Shown: positions 45,638 through 57,059 of the stretch, piece by piece | Position numbering within the stretch: position 1 is the first letter of the stretch | Layout of the letters: the number at the start of each line of letters is the position of its first letter | Assembly: GCF_041051975.1 (NCBI RefSeq) | Contig: NZ_CP163435.1 | Span: 1,488,001 to 1,552,000 of the forward strand | DNA: 64,000 nucleotides | Direction of reading: 5' to 3' | Source: Streptomyces sp. R21 | Lineage (GTDB): Bacteria; Actinomycetota; Actinomycetes; Streptomycetales; Streptomycetaceae | Position numbers and translations under genes: made by a program | Notes under the pieces: generated by a model | What the model was told of the DNA's origin: nothing | What the model saw: the letters and a program-made list of their open reading frames with translations, nothing else | Databases searched by the model: none

Positions 45638-46621
45638 GTGACTGCGGTACGCCTCCCCGACGGACTCCCCGAACTTCCCGAGGGACTCCCCAGACGTCTT
45701 CCGGTCCGGCAGGTCCTGTGCCTGCTTCCGCTTCTGCTCGTCCTGGTGGTCGCGGTACGCCACCGCTCGGTCCTCGCCGAGGGCTTCGGCCATCTCACGA
45801 CGGCCGAGTGGCCCTGGCTGGTGGCCGCTGCCGCCGCGACCTGTCTCACCTGGGTCGCGGCCGCCTTCACCCGGCAGGGCGCGGTGGTCGAGCGACTGCC
45901 CGCACGCCGGCTGCTCGCCACGCAGTTCGCGGCGGGCGCGGCCAACCATCTGCTGCCGACGGGCCTCGGCGCGGGCGCGGTCAACTTGCGCTTCATGACG
46001 GTGTGCGGCGTCCCGCTCGCCCGTTCCTCGGCCGCGCTCGCGCTCTATCTGCTCGCGGAGTCGGTGACCCGGCTGGGCCTGCTGCTGGTCCTGCTGCTCG
46101 CGTTCCCGGGTGCGCTGCATCTGGGCGCGCTCGTCCCGGCCGGGGCGGTGGGGCCGCTGCTGCTCGCGGGCGCAGGGGTGCTCTGCGCCGCGACGATCAC
46201 GCTGCTGTGCGTCGGCCGGTTGCGTACGGCCGTGGGTTCCTTCCTGCGCACCGCTCTGCGCGAGGCGCGCTCCGTGCACGCCCGGCCCGCTCGCGCGTTC
46301 GCGCTGTGGGGCGGTTCGCTCGCCTTCCCGGTGCTCCAGGCGGCCGGACTCGCCGCGGTGGGGCAGGCGTTGGCCCTGCCGGTGCCGCCGCTGCACATGG
46401 CGGTCGCGTACCTGGCGGCGACGGTGGCCGTGGCGCTGGTGCCGACGCCGGGCGGCATCGGCTCGGTGGAGGCCGCGCTGGTCGTGGCGCTGGTCGCGGC
46501 GGGAGGCCCGGTGGCCGTGGCGACGGCGGTGGTGCTGGCGTACCGGATCATCACGGTGTGGCTGCCGCTGCTGCCGGGGGCGCTGACGTTGGGCGCGCTG
46601 GTCCGTTGGAAGGTGATCTGA
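45638..46621 (+). CDS. Lysylphosphatidylglycerol synthase TM region family protein
   Basis: About 327 aa, seven to eight membrane segments. The blocks QFAAGAANHLLPTGLGAGAVNLRF and LVPTPGGIGSVEAALV are the paired motifs of the AglD/MprF membrane domain, often thought to flip lipids or lipid-linked sugars. No synthase domain is attached. The start is uncertain: GTG 45638 or GTG 45617, both with weak ribosome sites; the open frame reaches far upstream only by shadow. Divergent from the ABC exporter. Confidence 0.8.
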   Translation: MTAVRLPDGLPELPEGLPRRLPVRQVLCLLPLLLVLVVAVRHRSVLAEGFGHLTTAEWPWLVAAAAATCLTWVAAAFTRQGAVVERLPARRLLATQFAAGAANHLLPTGLGAGAVNLRFMTVCGVPLARSSAALALYLLAESVTRLGLLLVLLLAFPGALHLGALVPAGAVGPLLLAGAGVLCAATITLLCVGRLRTAVGSFLRTALREARSVHARPARAFALWGGSLAFPVLQAAGLAAVGQALALPVPPLHMAVAYLAATVAVALVPTPGGIGSVEAALVVALVAAGGPVAVATAVVLAYRIITVWLPLLPGALTLGALVRWKVI

Positions 46622-46638
46622 AGGCGGCCCGCAGGTGA

Positions 46639-47130
46639 TCAGCGTCTGCGCGCGTCCGGTCGGCTGAGCGGCACGGGCACGCGGTGGTCGGGTCGGCCGT
46701 CCTTGGCGAGGATCGAGTGTGCGTCGGCGGTGGCCCGGTAGAGCCGCATGCCCGCGCCGGGCCGGAGGTCCTCGGTCGTCCATTCCCGGCCGCCGTGGGC
46801 GAGCGACCGGCGGGAGAAGGCCTCGATCCCGCGGGCGGTGTCGGCGCCCTCCAGCAGCTGCGCGGTGGCGGACATGTACACGCCCTGCCCGGTGCCGATC
46901 ACCACCTGCGAGTCGAAGACCACGAGGCCCACCTCGGGGCGCACCGCGATGTTGCGGGAGTGTGCGACGTCGGGTGAGGACACCCAGAAGAACTCGACGA
47001 AGTCGATGTGGGCGAAGTAGACGGGCGAACCCCACGGCCGCCCGGTCCCGTCAGCCGTGGCGAGGACGAGGTAGCGGTTGGCGTCGATGATGTCCCGCAC
47101 GGTCCGCGCGGCGGGGCGGCCGGCACTCAT
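46639..47130 (-). CDS. Pyridoxamine 5'-phosphate oxidase-like (split-barrel) protein
   Basis: 163 aa flavin/F420-type split barrel. The opening VRDIIDANRYLVLATADGTGRPWGSPVYF is the family pattern. It probably binds FMN or F420; the substrate is unknown. ATG 47130 is one base from the stop of the upstream DUF1579-type gene, so the two share an operon. Convergent with the flippase-like gene. Confidence 0.85.
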   Translation of the reverse strand: MSAGRPAARTVRDIIDANRYLVLATADGTGRPWGSPVYFAHIDFVEFFWVSSPDVAHSRNIAVRPEVGLVVFDSQVVIGTGQGVYMSATAQLLEGADTARGIEAFSRRSLAHGGREWTTEDLRPGAGMRLYRATADAHSILAKDGRPDHRVPVPLSRPDARRR

Positions 47131-47131
47131 G

Positions 47132-47641
47132 TCAGCCCACCCTGCGAAAGGTCAGGTCGAAATCGTGCTTCCACTCGCCGTCGACGGGGCCCATCTCCCA
47201 GGCACCGGTGATGGTGTTGGCGTCCTCGCTGAACGTGCCGGTGAAACGCTGACGGAAAGCGAGCGGAGTGAAGTCGGGAGCCTCGCGCACGAGGGTCCAG
47301 ACCCGGTCATCGAGGCTCATCGCATACAGGCGGTCCACGCCCCGGGAGTCGTAGTAGTGCTGGGTGTACGCGCCGGTCTCCAGGTCGGCTCCGATGATCG
47401 CGAGGCTGTCGGGCGCCTCGGGGATCGGGATCTCGGTGCGCTGCAGCAGGAACTGCCGGTCCAGCGTCCACTCGAACCGACTGCGCACCGTCGGCACGGC
47501 CTCGGCCGCGTCGGACGGTGTCGACTTGTCGCCCACAATCGTGCCGCCGGGAATCGTGTCGCCGGGAAACCGGGCTTCCATGGCCCACTCGCCGACGAAG
47601 ACGTCCAGGCGTGCCAACGCCTCTGACCTGTTGCCTGTCAT
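47132..47641 (-). CDS. DUF1579-like protein
   Basis: 169 aa. The block LDVFVGEWAMEARFP and the closing ITGAWEMGPVDGEWKHDFDLTF match the DUF1579-like calycin-type barrel. GGAG lies eight bases before ATG 47641; GTG 47650 is less likely. Function unknown; co-transcribed with the flavin-type split-barrel protein. Confidence 0.8.
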   Translation of the reverse strand: MTGNRSEALARLDVFVGEWAMEARFPGDTIPGGTIVGDKSTPSDAAEAVPTVRSRFEWTLDRQFLLQRTEIPIPEAPDSLAIIGADLETGAYTQHYYDSRGVDRLYAMSLDDRVWTLVREAPDFTPLAFRQRFTGTFSEDANTITGAWEMGPVDGEWKHDFDLTFRRVG

Positions 47642-47740
47642 GACGATCACTCCGATTCCACTTCCACGTCACGGCGTACGTCCGCCCCGGTCACGGATAC
47701 AGACCGTGCCGAGCGGCCGAACTCATCGCCACTTCGTTTG

Positions 47741-47755
47741 TGAAAATCATTTCCA
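47741..47755. promoter_or_regulatory. Zur box
   Basis: TGAAAATCATTTCCA, 14 of 15 agreement with the Zur consensus TGAAAATNATTTTCA, 10 bases before the COG0523 gene. Repression by Zur under zinc sufficiency is expected. Confidence 0.8.
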
Positions 47756-47765
47756 TTAAGCTAGC

Positions 47766-48944
47766 GTGCCGGGCGTGCACACCACTCCCGGCGACAGCCG
47801 CCTCCCCGTGACCGTCCTCTCCGGCTTCCTCGGCGCCGGCAAGACCACCCTGCTCAACCATGTCCTCGGCAACCGCCAGGGCCTGCGGGTCGCGGTCATC
47901 GTGAACGACATGAGCGAGATCAACATCGACGCCTCGCTGGTACGGGACGGCGGCGCCCTCTCCCGAACCGAGGAGCGGCTCGTCGAGATGACCAACGGCT
48001 GCATCTGCTGCACCCTGCGCGACGACCTCCTCGACGAGGTCGAACGCCTCGCGCGCGAGGGGCGGTTCGACTACCTGCTCATCGAGTCGAGCGGGATCTC
48101 GGAGCCCATGCCGGTGGCGGCGACGTTCGCCTTCGCGCGGGACGACGGAGCGAGCCTCGCGGACCTCGCTCGCCTCGACACCATGGTCACGGTCGTCGAC
48201 GCGGTGAACTTCCTGCCGGAGCTGGACCGCGGCGACGATCTCCTCGACCGCGGGATCACGCCGGTCGAGGACGACGAGCGCACGGTCAGCGATCTGCTGG
48301 TGGACCAGATCGAGTTCGCGGACGTCATCCTCCTCAACAAGACGGACCTGGTCACCGACGAGGCGGCCGCCCGCCTGGAGGCGACCCTGCGCCGCCTCAA
48401 CCCGTCCGCGCAGGTCCACCGCACGGTCCACGGCGCGATCGACCCGGCCCGCCTCCTCGGCACGGGGTTGTTCGACCTCGACCGGGCCGAACAGGCGCCG
48501 GGCTGGGTCGCGGAACTGAACGGCGACCACATCCCGGAGACCGAGGAGTACGGCATCTCCTCCCTCGTACTGCGCGACCCGCGCCCCTTCCACCCCGGCC
48601 GCCTCTGGGAGTTCCTGACCGGCCCGCTCGACGACGGCGCCTACGGCCAAGTCCTGCGCTGCAAGGGCTTCTTCACTCTCGCCAGCCGTCCGGACACCAC
48701 CGGACTGTGGTCGCAGGCAGGCTCCGTCGCCCGCTTCGAACCGGTCGCCGCCCACGGCGACGACGACCCGGTGCGCGGGCAGGAACTGGTCTTCATCGGC
48801 ACGGACCTGCGCCGCCAGTCGCTGCGCCTAGCCCTCTCACAGTGCCTCGCGAGCGAGGCCGAGCTGTCGTCGGGGACGGCCTACGACGATCCCTTCCCCG
48901 CATGGGCGGTTCATTCCGCCGACAGCTGCGCTACTCCGGAGTAA
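47766..48944 (+). CDS. COG0523 (CobW-type) GTPase, probable zinc metallochaperone
   Basis: 392 aa. G-loop GFLGAGKT at 20-27, metal-binding CICC at 79-82 (NGCICCTL), Walker B ESSGISEP, and NKTD for guanine; C-terminal CobW_C domain from about 260. Zur-controlled members of this family deliver zinc when it is scarce. GTG 47766 lies so near the Zur box that the message may be leaderless; GTG 47775 is an alternative. Stand-alone gene. Confidence 0.92.
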   Translation: MPGVHTTPGDSRLPVTVLSGFLGAGKTTLLNHVLGNRQGLRVAVIVNDMSEINIDASLVRDGGALSRTEERLVEMTNGCICCTLRDDLLDEVERLAREGRFDYLLIESSGISEPMPVAATFAFARDDGASLADLARLDTMVTVVDAVNFLPELDRGDDLLDRGITPVEDDERTVSDLLVDQIEFADVILLNKTDLVTDEAAARLEATLRRLNPSAQVHRTVHGAIDPARLLGTGLFDLDRAEQAPGWVAELNGDHIPETEEYGISSLVLRDPRPFHPGRLWEFLTGPLDDGAYGQVLRCKGFFTLASRPDTTGLWSQAGSVARFEPVAAHGDDDPVRGQELVFIGTDLRRQSLRLALSQCLASEAELSSGTAYDDPFPAWAVHSADSCATPE

Positions 48945-48990
48945 CGTCGGCGTACGCCAGTCGGAGTGCTCGGAAGAGGGAGACAGCGCG

Positions 48991-49755
48991 ATGCCGGTCC
49001 GGATCGAACGCCAGGGTCACGTCACCACGGTCGTCCTGTCCCGCCCCGAGGCCCGCAACGCGGTGGACGGCCCCACGGCCGCCGAACTGGCCGACGCCTT
49101 CAGGGAGTTCGACGCCGACAACTCCGCCCGGGTGGCGGTGCTGTGGGGCGAGGGCGGCACGTTCTGCGCGGGCGCGGACCTCAAGGCGATCGGCACCGAG
49201 CGCGGCAACGTGGTCGCCGAGGACGGCGACGGGCCGATGGGCCCCACCCGTGTGCGGCTGTCCAAGCCGGTGATCGCGGCGGTCGCCGGGCACGCCGTGG
49301 CCGGGGGCCTGGAGCTGGCGCTCTGGTGCGATCTGCGGGTCGCCGAGGAGGACGCCGTGTTCGGGGTGTTCTGCCGCCGCTGGGGCGTGCCACTCATCGA
49401 CGGCGGCACCGTACGACTCCCCCGGCTCATCGGCACCAGCCGTGCGATGGACATGATCCTCACCGGCCGCCCGGTGCCGGCACCCGAGGCGTACGAGATG
49501 GGCCTCGCCAACCGGATCGTCCCGCCCGGCCGCGCCCGCGCCGAGGCCGAGCAACTGGCCGCCGCCATCGCCGACTTCCCACAGGCCTGCCTCCGCGGCG
49601 ACCGCGCCTCCGTGCTGGACCAGGAGGGCGCGGTGGAGACCCTGGCGATGCGGCGCGAACTCCGTTACGGCATGGAGGTGTTGGACGAGAGCCTGGAGGG
49701 TGCCGCCCGCTTCGCCTCGGGCGCGGGACGGCACGGCTCGTTCAACGGACTGTGA
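48991..49755 (+). CDS. Enoyl-CoA hydratase/isomerase family protein
   Basis: 254 aa crotonase. Oxyanion-hole block GGTFCAGADLKAIG near residue 55 and AGHAVAGGLELALWCDLRVAEE near 100 are clear. One of the two usual catalytic Glu positions is present in the later block (WGVPLIDGGTVRLPRLIG has Asp/Gly), so reaction type is open. GGGAGACAG precedes ATG 48991. Stand-alone. Confidence 0.88.
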   Translation: MPVRIERQGHVTTVVLSRPEARNAVDGPTAAELADAFREFDADNSARVAVLWGEGGTFCAGADLKAIGTERGNVVAEDGDGPMGPTRVRLSKPVIAAVAGHAVAGGLELALWCDLRVAEEDAVFGVFCRRWGVPLIDGGTVRLPRLIGTSRAMDMILTGRPVPAPEAYEMGLANRIVPPGRARAEAEQLAAAIADFPQACLRGDRASVLDQEGAVETLAMRRELRYGMEVLDESLEGAARFASGAGRHGSFNGL

Positions 49756-50046
49756 CGGGAACGCGACCGTCGAGAGCCGGGCCGCCACACCGGCGAGATG
49801 GTCGCGGACCGGCCGTGCGGCCCGTACACCCTCGCGGGACACGGTCGGAACGCGGCTCGGGATGCGGCAGGATGAACCTTCGCGCCGGACGGTGAACTCG
49901 TGTTCCCGGCGCGATCGCACAAACCGGACTCGAGCAGGTGACATGGTGACGACACATCACATACGGCGCCCGATGGGGCAGTCGGCAGCGGGCTCCCGGC
50001 TGTGGACCGTGGCCGGCCCCGGCCTTCGCACCGCTGGAGGTGGGCG

Positions 50047-51162
50047 ATGAAGCGGGACCTCACGCTGGACGACTTCGTCGTCGCCGGGATCGCGGTGGCG
50101 GCCGGCCTGCTGGCGGCCCTGCTGCTGCGCGCGCTGCTGCGCTGGCTCGGCAAGCACGCGACCCGGACCCGGTGGAGCGGCGACGACGTCATCGTCGACG
50201 CGCTGCGGACTCTGGTGCCCTGGGCGGCGGTTGCCGGAGGTGTCGCCGCGGCGGGTGCGGCGCTGCCGCTGACCGCGTCGGTGGGGCGCAATGTCAACCG
50301 AGTCCTGACCGTCGTGCTCATCCTGGTCGCGACGATCACCGCGGCCCGGGTGATCACCGGCCTGGTCCGGACCGTGACGCAGTCCCGCTCGGGCGTCGCC
50401 GGATCGGCCACCATCTTCGTCAACATCACCCGGGTCGTGGTGCTGGCGATGGGCTTCCTCGTCATGCTGCAGACGCTGGGCATCTCCATAGCCCCGCTGC
50501 TCACCGCCCTGGGCGTGGGCGGTCTCGCCGTCGCGCTGGCCCTCCAGGACACCCTCGCGAACCTCTTCGCCGGCATCCACATCCTCGCCTCGAAGACCGT
50601 CCAGCCCGGCGACTACATCCGCCTCAGCAGCGGCGAGGAGGGCTACGTCGTCGACATCAACTGGCGTCAGACGACCGTGCGCCAGCTCTCCAACAACCTG
50701 GTCATCATCCCCAACGGGCAGTTGGCGGGCACCAACATGACCAACTACAACCGCCCCGAGCAGCAGTTGACCATCCTCGTGCAGGCCGGTGTCAGTTACG
50801 ACAGCGATCTGGACCACGTGGAGCGCGTCACCACCGAGGTCATCGCCGAGGTGATGACCGGGATCACCGGCGCCGTCCCCGACCACGAGCCCGCCATCCG
50901 CTTCCACACCTTCGGCGACTCCCGCATCGGCTTCACGATCATCCTGGGCGTGGGCGAGTTCAGCGACCAGTACCGGATCAAGCACGAGTTCATCAAGCGC
51001 CTGCACAAGCGGTACCGCGAGGAGGGCATCCGTATCCCCGCCCCCGCACGGACGGTGGCCCTGCAGCAGGGGTCGCTGGGCATTCCGCACCAGCGCGACC
51101 CCCGCGAGACGGAGCACCACACGGAGCCGCACGCGCAGCAGACCACGGCACCGCTGACGTAA
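50047..51162 (+). CDS. MscS-type mechanosensitive ion channel
   Basis: 371 aa. Four membrane segments; the pore helix GVGGLAVALALQDTLANLFAG and the beta domain (VQPGDYIRLSSGEEGYVVDINW, IIPNGQLAGTNMTNY) define the MscS family. The C-terminal 40 residues are His/Gln-rich. GGAGGTG before ATG 50047. Releases solutes on hypo-osmotic shock by family knowledge. Three bases from the convergent gene's stop. Confidence 0.93.
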   Translation: MKRDLTLDDFVVAGIAVAAGLLAALLLRALLRWLGKHATRTRWSGDDVIVDALRTLVPWAAVAGGVAAAGAALPLTASVGRNVNRVLTVVLILVATITAARVITGLVRTVTQSRSGVAGSATIFVNITRVVVLAMGFLVMLQTLGISIAPLLTALGVGGLAVALALQDTLANLFAGIHILASKTVQPGDYIRLSSGEEGYVVDINWRQTTVRQLSNNLVIIPNGQLAGTNMTNYNRPEQQLTILVQAGVSYDSDLDHVERVTTEVIAEVMTGITGAVPDHEPAIRFHTFGDSRIGFTIILGVGEFSDQYRIKHEFIKRLHKRYREEGIRIPAPARTVALQQGSLGIPHQRDPRETEHHTEPHAQQTTAPLT

Positions 51163-51165
51163 CCC

Positions 51166-52194
51166 TCAGTCCTTGCCCGGCGCCACCTTCCCGAACCACC
51201 GCGCCGTCTCCTCGGCGCCGAGCACGCGCTCCAGGACCAGGTCGCCGGTCATCTTCGGGAAGAACCGTCCGGCCGGCCAGCCCCGCTGGTACGGGGACGG
51301 GTCGAGGACCAGCAGCCGGGTCCCGTCGACGACCGGGATGTCGACGGGCGTGCCCTCGTTCCACACCCAGCTCCCGTCCGGTGCCACCAGATTGAACGAC
51401 CCGGTGGTCGGCACCTGGCCCGGTTCGCTGCGGCAGACGGCCGCCTCCCGCGCGGAGGGCGCCCGGCCGGGCAGGTGGCCACCGCCGATCAGGACGTCGG
51501 CGAGCAGCGTGTGCAACTGGAAGTTGTCGCCGAGGCCGGTCATCCGCAGGGCGTAGCCGGTGCCGGAGGGGCGGTGCAGGGCGATCAGGGGCTCGTCGTC
51601 CAGCACGAGCAGGGCGTGGACCAGGCACTTGAAGTCGTGCTTGGAGGCCTCCGAAACCGTGCGCAGGCCCCGCAGGAGGCGGGCGCGGTCGGCGCCGTCG
51701 AGCTCCGTGCGGACCTCGGGGCGGTTCAGCATCGCCACGGCGGCCATCTCCCACTGGGGCAGCGTCCACCAGCCGAAGGCGGCGCAGTGGCCGACGCGCT
51801 CGACGACGTCCGGCTCCGGATCGCGGTCGTCGGGCTCCGGGAAGTCCCCGCCGCCGCTCGCCGCCCACCGCTCGCAGAACTCCTCGGCGGCTTCGAGCGC
51901 CTGCGCGAGCCCCGTGAACACGGCGGGCGCGCACCGGCGGGCATCGGCGCCCCGCTCGACACACGCGCCCACGATCATGGCGGCCGGGCCGCGCGGCCCG
52001 TCGGGCACCTCCGGCAGCAGCGCCGCGAGACGGACCCCGCCCTCCGCGATCTCCTCGCCCGCCGCCTTCCCAAAGGTCCGGTAAATCTCCCCGAACCCCT
52101 GGTGGGACCGCTTGGCGTCCCGGTTCCGTACGGCGGTTTCGAAGCCCTCGACAGCGGCGAGAAACCGCGCCTTCCTGCTGCGTCCGAAAATCAT
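51166..52194 (-). CDS. Conserved hypothetical protein
   Basis: 342 aa soluble protein without signal or membrane span. The N-terminal half is helical and acidic; the C-terminal half from about 210 (LLVLDDEPLIALHRPSGTGYALR) looks like an alpha/beta domain. No motif is recognised. Its stop lies three bases from the end of the MscS gene; ATG 52194 has a weak site. Confidence 0.75.
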   Translation of the reverse strand: MIFGRSRKARFLAAVEGFETAVRNRDAKRSHQGFGEIYRTFGKAAGEEIAEGGVRLAALLPEVPDGPRGPAAMIVGACVERGADARRCAPAVFTGLAQALEAAEEFCERWAASGGGDFPEPDDRDPEPDVVERVGHCAAFGWWTLPQWEMAAVAMLNRPEVRTELDGADRARLLRGLRTVSEASKHDFKCLVHALLVLDDEPLIALHRPSGTGYALRMTGLGDNFQLHTLLADVLIGGGHLPGRAPSAREAAVCRSEPGQVPTTGSFNLVAPDGSWVWNEGTPVDIPVVDGTRLLVLDPSPYQRGWPAGRFFPKMTGDLVLERVLGAEETARWFGKVAPGKD

Positions 52195-52288
52195 GGGTGC
52201 ACCCTAGCCATGGCCTCACCTGAGACAGCTCGTCATTTTTGGCCGACGGTGAGGGCAGGGCCCTGTCGAGAGGGGGTCGGTCACGAGA

Positions 52289-54555
<2,267 letters not shown>

Positions 54556-54592
54556 CGCACGAGCCCCGGGTCGCCCCGGGTTGATCAACACC

Positions 54593-54636
54593 AGCAGGTG
54601 GCCCCGCCGTTCATCGCAACGGCGGGGCCACCTGCT
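54593..54636. terminator. Strong bidirectional terminator after icd
   Basis: Nineteen perfectly paired bases (54593-54611 with 54618-54636), six-base loop, 37 bases past the icd stop and facing the convergent AhpD-like gene. Confidence 0.92.
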
Positions 54637-54689
54637 TGTGCTCTCTTCGGTGTGCGCCGGGACGGGCCCGAGTACCCGGCCCGCCCCGG

Positions 54690-55163
54690 TTATCCGAACT
54701 GGCCCGGCTGGTAGTCACCGGCGGGCTGCTGGATGATCACGTTTCCGCGGTTGAAGGCGTTGATGAGCGCGATCGTCGACACCAGGGCGGCGAGCTGCTC
54801 CTCGTCGTAGTGCTTGGCGGCGTTCGCCCAGGCCTCGTCCGTGACGCCGCCGGCCGCGTCGGCGATACGGGTGCCCTGCTCGGCCAGCTCCAGCGCGGCG
54901 CGCTCGGCGTCGGTGAACACCGTGGCCTCCCGCCAGGCCGCCACCAGGTTCAGCCGCAGCGCGGTCTCGCCGGCCGCGGTGGCGTCCTTGGTGTGCATGT
55001 CGGTGCAGAACCCGCAGCCGTTGATCTGGCTGGCGCGGAGCTTCACGAGTTCCTGCGTCGCGGCCGGCAGCGTCGAGCCCTCGAGTACCTTGCTCGCCGC
55101 GATGATGTGCTTCCAGACCTTGCTCGCGATCGGGCTGCCGTACATGTTCAAGCGAGCGTCCAT
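54690..55163 (-). CDS. AhpD-like carboxymuconolactone decarboxylase family protein
   Basis: 157 aa. The redox/active pair CGFC in INGCGFCTDMHTKDA is the AhpD-type motif, with the nearby His and Glu residues in place. It probably acts as a peroxidase-type thiol protein. ATG 55163 (MDARLN) has AGAGGAG six bases ahead; the ATG two codons upstream overlaps the site. No alkyl hydroperoxide reductase gene neighbours it. Confidence 0.88.
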   Translation of the reverse strand: MDARLNMYGSPIASKVWKHIIAASKVLEGSTLPAATQELVKLRASQINGCGFCTDMHTKDATAAGETALRLNLVAAWREATVFTDAERAALELAEQGTRIADAAGGVTDEAWANAAKHYDEEQLAALVSTIALINAFNRGNVIIQQPAGDYQPGQFG

Positions 55164-55255
55164 GGCCATCTCCTCTGACTCGCTGTTGGCTACTCCTCTA
55201 CGACGGGACAGCCCGGCGAGATGTGACATGGCCGAATGTGACGCGCGTCTCCCTC

Positions 55256-55636
55256 TCAGCCTTCGTCCGGTGTCCACGCCGCGACCAGGCCCAACAGACC
55301 CGGGAAGCGGGCGTTGAGGTCGTCGACGCGGACATGGCTGCGGCGTTCCAGGCCGTACTGCCGCTGGCGGGTGACGCCTGCCTCGCGGAGGGCCTTGAAG
55401 TGGTGGGTGAGGGAGGACTTGGGGCGGTCCAGGCCGAACCAGCCGCAGGAATGGTCGAAGTCCTGGGATTCCAGCAGGAGTTTGCGCACGATCCCCAGCC
55501 GCAGCGGGTCGCTCAGCGCGCCCAGCACCCTCTCCAGGCGCAGGTCCTCGACCGCCGGTTCGGGCAACGGCTCGGGCAGCCCGGCCGGTTCCGGTGCGGC
55601 CTTGACGGCCGGCGTCGGCAGCAGCGTGGACGACAT
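55256..55636 (-). CDS. ArsR-type transcriptional regulator
   Basis: 126 aa winged helix. VLGALSDPLRLGIVRKLL opens the domain and DRPKSSLTHHFKALREAGVT is the recognition helix. Residue Cys in DHSCGWF may matter for sensing. It is divergent from an MFS gene with palindromes between, so probably represses that exporter. No metal-site pattern is clear, so the ligand may be organic. Confidence 0.88.
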   Translation of the reverse strand: MSSTLLPTPAVKAAPEPAGLPEPLPEPAVEDLRLERVLGALSDPLRLGIVRKLLLESQDFDHSCGWFGLDRPKSSLTHHFKALREAGVTRQRQYGLERRSHVRVDDLNARFPGLLGLVAAWTPDEG

Positions 55637-55664
55637 GGGCAGCTCCTCATCACCCGATCCCCTT

Positions 55665-55702
55665 GTACGACTTCAATCGTACTACATGCTAAGTTCGACT
55701 TA
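55665..55702. promoter_or_regulatory. Paired palindromes between arsR-type and MFS genes
   Basis: GTACGA/TCGTAC arms at 55665-55682 (six-base spacer) and the perfect TAAGT-TCG-ACTTA at 55690-55702. Probable operators for the ArsR-type protein. Confidence 0.55.
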
Positions 55703-55733
55703 TCTCGTACTGAACGCACTGAGGGGAGCGGTC

Positions 55734-56993
55734 ATGCCGGAGAGTCGAACGACGCCCATGGAGGCCCCGGGCCGGCAGCGGTCCGGAGGCAAAGCAGGGC
55801 CGGACGGGAGTACCACGCCCACCTGGTGGGTGTGGCTGGCCGCCTGGCCGGTGACCGCCGTCTTCATCCTGTCCAACGCGGCGACCCCGCTGTACGTGCT
55901 GTGGCAGCGTGACATCGGGTTCTCCAAGGGCACCCTGACCGTGGTCTTCGCCTTCTACATCGTCGGACTGCTGGGCTCGCTGCTCGTCTCCGGCGTCGTG
56001 TCCGACCGGCTCGGCCGCAAGCCCGTCCTGCTGCCCGCGCTCGGGCTCGCCCTGGCCGCCTGCCTCGTCTTCGCCACCGCGTCCAGCGTGGCGGCGCTGA
56101 TCGTGGCCCGGTTGTGCACGGGCGTCGCCGTCGGCGCGGTCGTCTCCGCGGGTATGGCCGCCGTGACCGACGTGGCGGGCCCGGGCCGCCGACGGCTCGC
56201 GGCCCTGCTGGCCTCCTGCGCGATGGTCTTCGGGGCCGGGCTCGGCCCGCTGCTCGCCGGCGTCCTCTCGGAGACCCTGCCCGCACCGACGGTCACGGTC
56301 TTCGCCGTCGAGGCGGCACTGCTGGTGACCGCCGTCCTCGCGGTCCTGCGCATGCCTGTACGGCGTCCGACGGCCCCCGCACGGGGCACCTGGATGCGCG
56401 TGCCCGGCGTACCGCGCGGCAGCGGGCTTCAACTCGCCCTCGGCATCGCGGTGTTCGCGCCGGGCATCACCGCCACGTCGTTCGTGCTCTCACTCGGCCC
56501 CTCGCTGCTGTCCGGCCTGCTCGGCACCACCAGCCGTGCGGTGGCCGGGGCGATGGCGTTCGCGATGTTCCTCGCGGCCACCGGTGTGCAGTTCGCGGTG
56601 CGGCGGCTGCGCCTGGGCACCATCCTCGTCGCGGGCGCCGTGACCACCGGCCTCGGCATGGTCGCGCTCATCGCCGCCGTGCACATGGCGTCCGTCCCGG
56701 TGCTGGTCGCCTCGGCGCTGCTGGCGGGTGCCGGACAGGGCATGGGGCAGCTCGGCGGTCTCTCGCTGCTCAACGCCGCCGTACCGCCGCAGCGGCTGGC
56801 CGAGGCCAACGCGGCGCTGAACGTGGGCGGTTACCTCCCGGCGGGCCTGCTGCCGGTGTCGGCGGGCTACCTCAGTGACGCCGTGGGTCTGACCACCGGA
56901 GCGACCGTCTTCGCGACAGCCCTGCTGTCCCTGGCCGTCGTCGGCGGCCTGGTGGTCGTGGCTGCCCGGCGCCGGGTGACGGAACCCGCCTGA
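55734..56993 (+). CDS. MFS transporter
   Basis: 419 aa, twelve membrane segments, with MFS loop SGVVSDRLGRKPV. GGGGAG lies 6 bases before ATG 55734; the longer open frame upstream contains the regulator's promoter. Likely drug or metabolite exporter controlled by the divergent ArsR-type gene. Ends ahead of a strong hairpin. Confidence 0.9.
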   Translation: MPESRTTPMEAPGRQRSGGKAGPDGSTTPTWWVWLAAWPVTAVFILSNAATPLYVLWQRDIGFSKGTLTVVFAFYIVGLLGSLLVSGVVSDRLGRKPVLLPALGLALAACLVFATASSVAALIVARLCTGVAVGAVVSAGMAAVTDVAGPGRRRLAALLASCAMVFGAGLGPLLAGVLSETLPAPTVTVFAVEAALLVTAVLAVLRMPVRRPTAPARGTWMRVPGVPRGSGLQLALGIAVFAPGITATSFVLSLGPSLLSGLLGTTSRAVAGAMAFAMFLAATGVQFAVRRLRLGTILVAGAVTTGLGMVALIAAVHMASVPVLVASALLAGAGQGMGQLGGLSLLNAAVPPQRLAEANAALNVGGYLPAGLLPVSAGYLSDAVGLTTGATVFATALLSLAVVGGLVVVAARRRVTEPA

Positions 56994-57016
56994 GCACCGC
57001 TGCCGAAAGAGGTGCA

Positions 57017-57048
57017 CGGGTCCCCGGGACGAAGCCCCCGGGGACCCG
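57017..57048. terminator. Bidirectional terminator
   Basis: Twelve-base perfect stem (57017-57028 with 57037-57048), eight-base loop, between the convergent MFS and monooxygenase genes. Confidence 0.85.
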
Positions 57049-57059
57049 CAAGCACTTCG

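Noticed and set aside
49943..50050. 35-codon frame overlapping the MscS start (ATGA)
   Set aside because: Weak ribosome site and no protein-like sequence; could be chance, though a leader role is not excluded.
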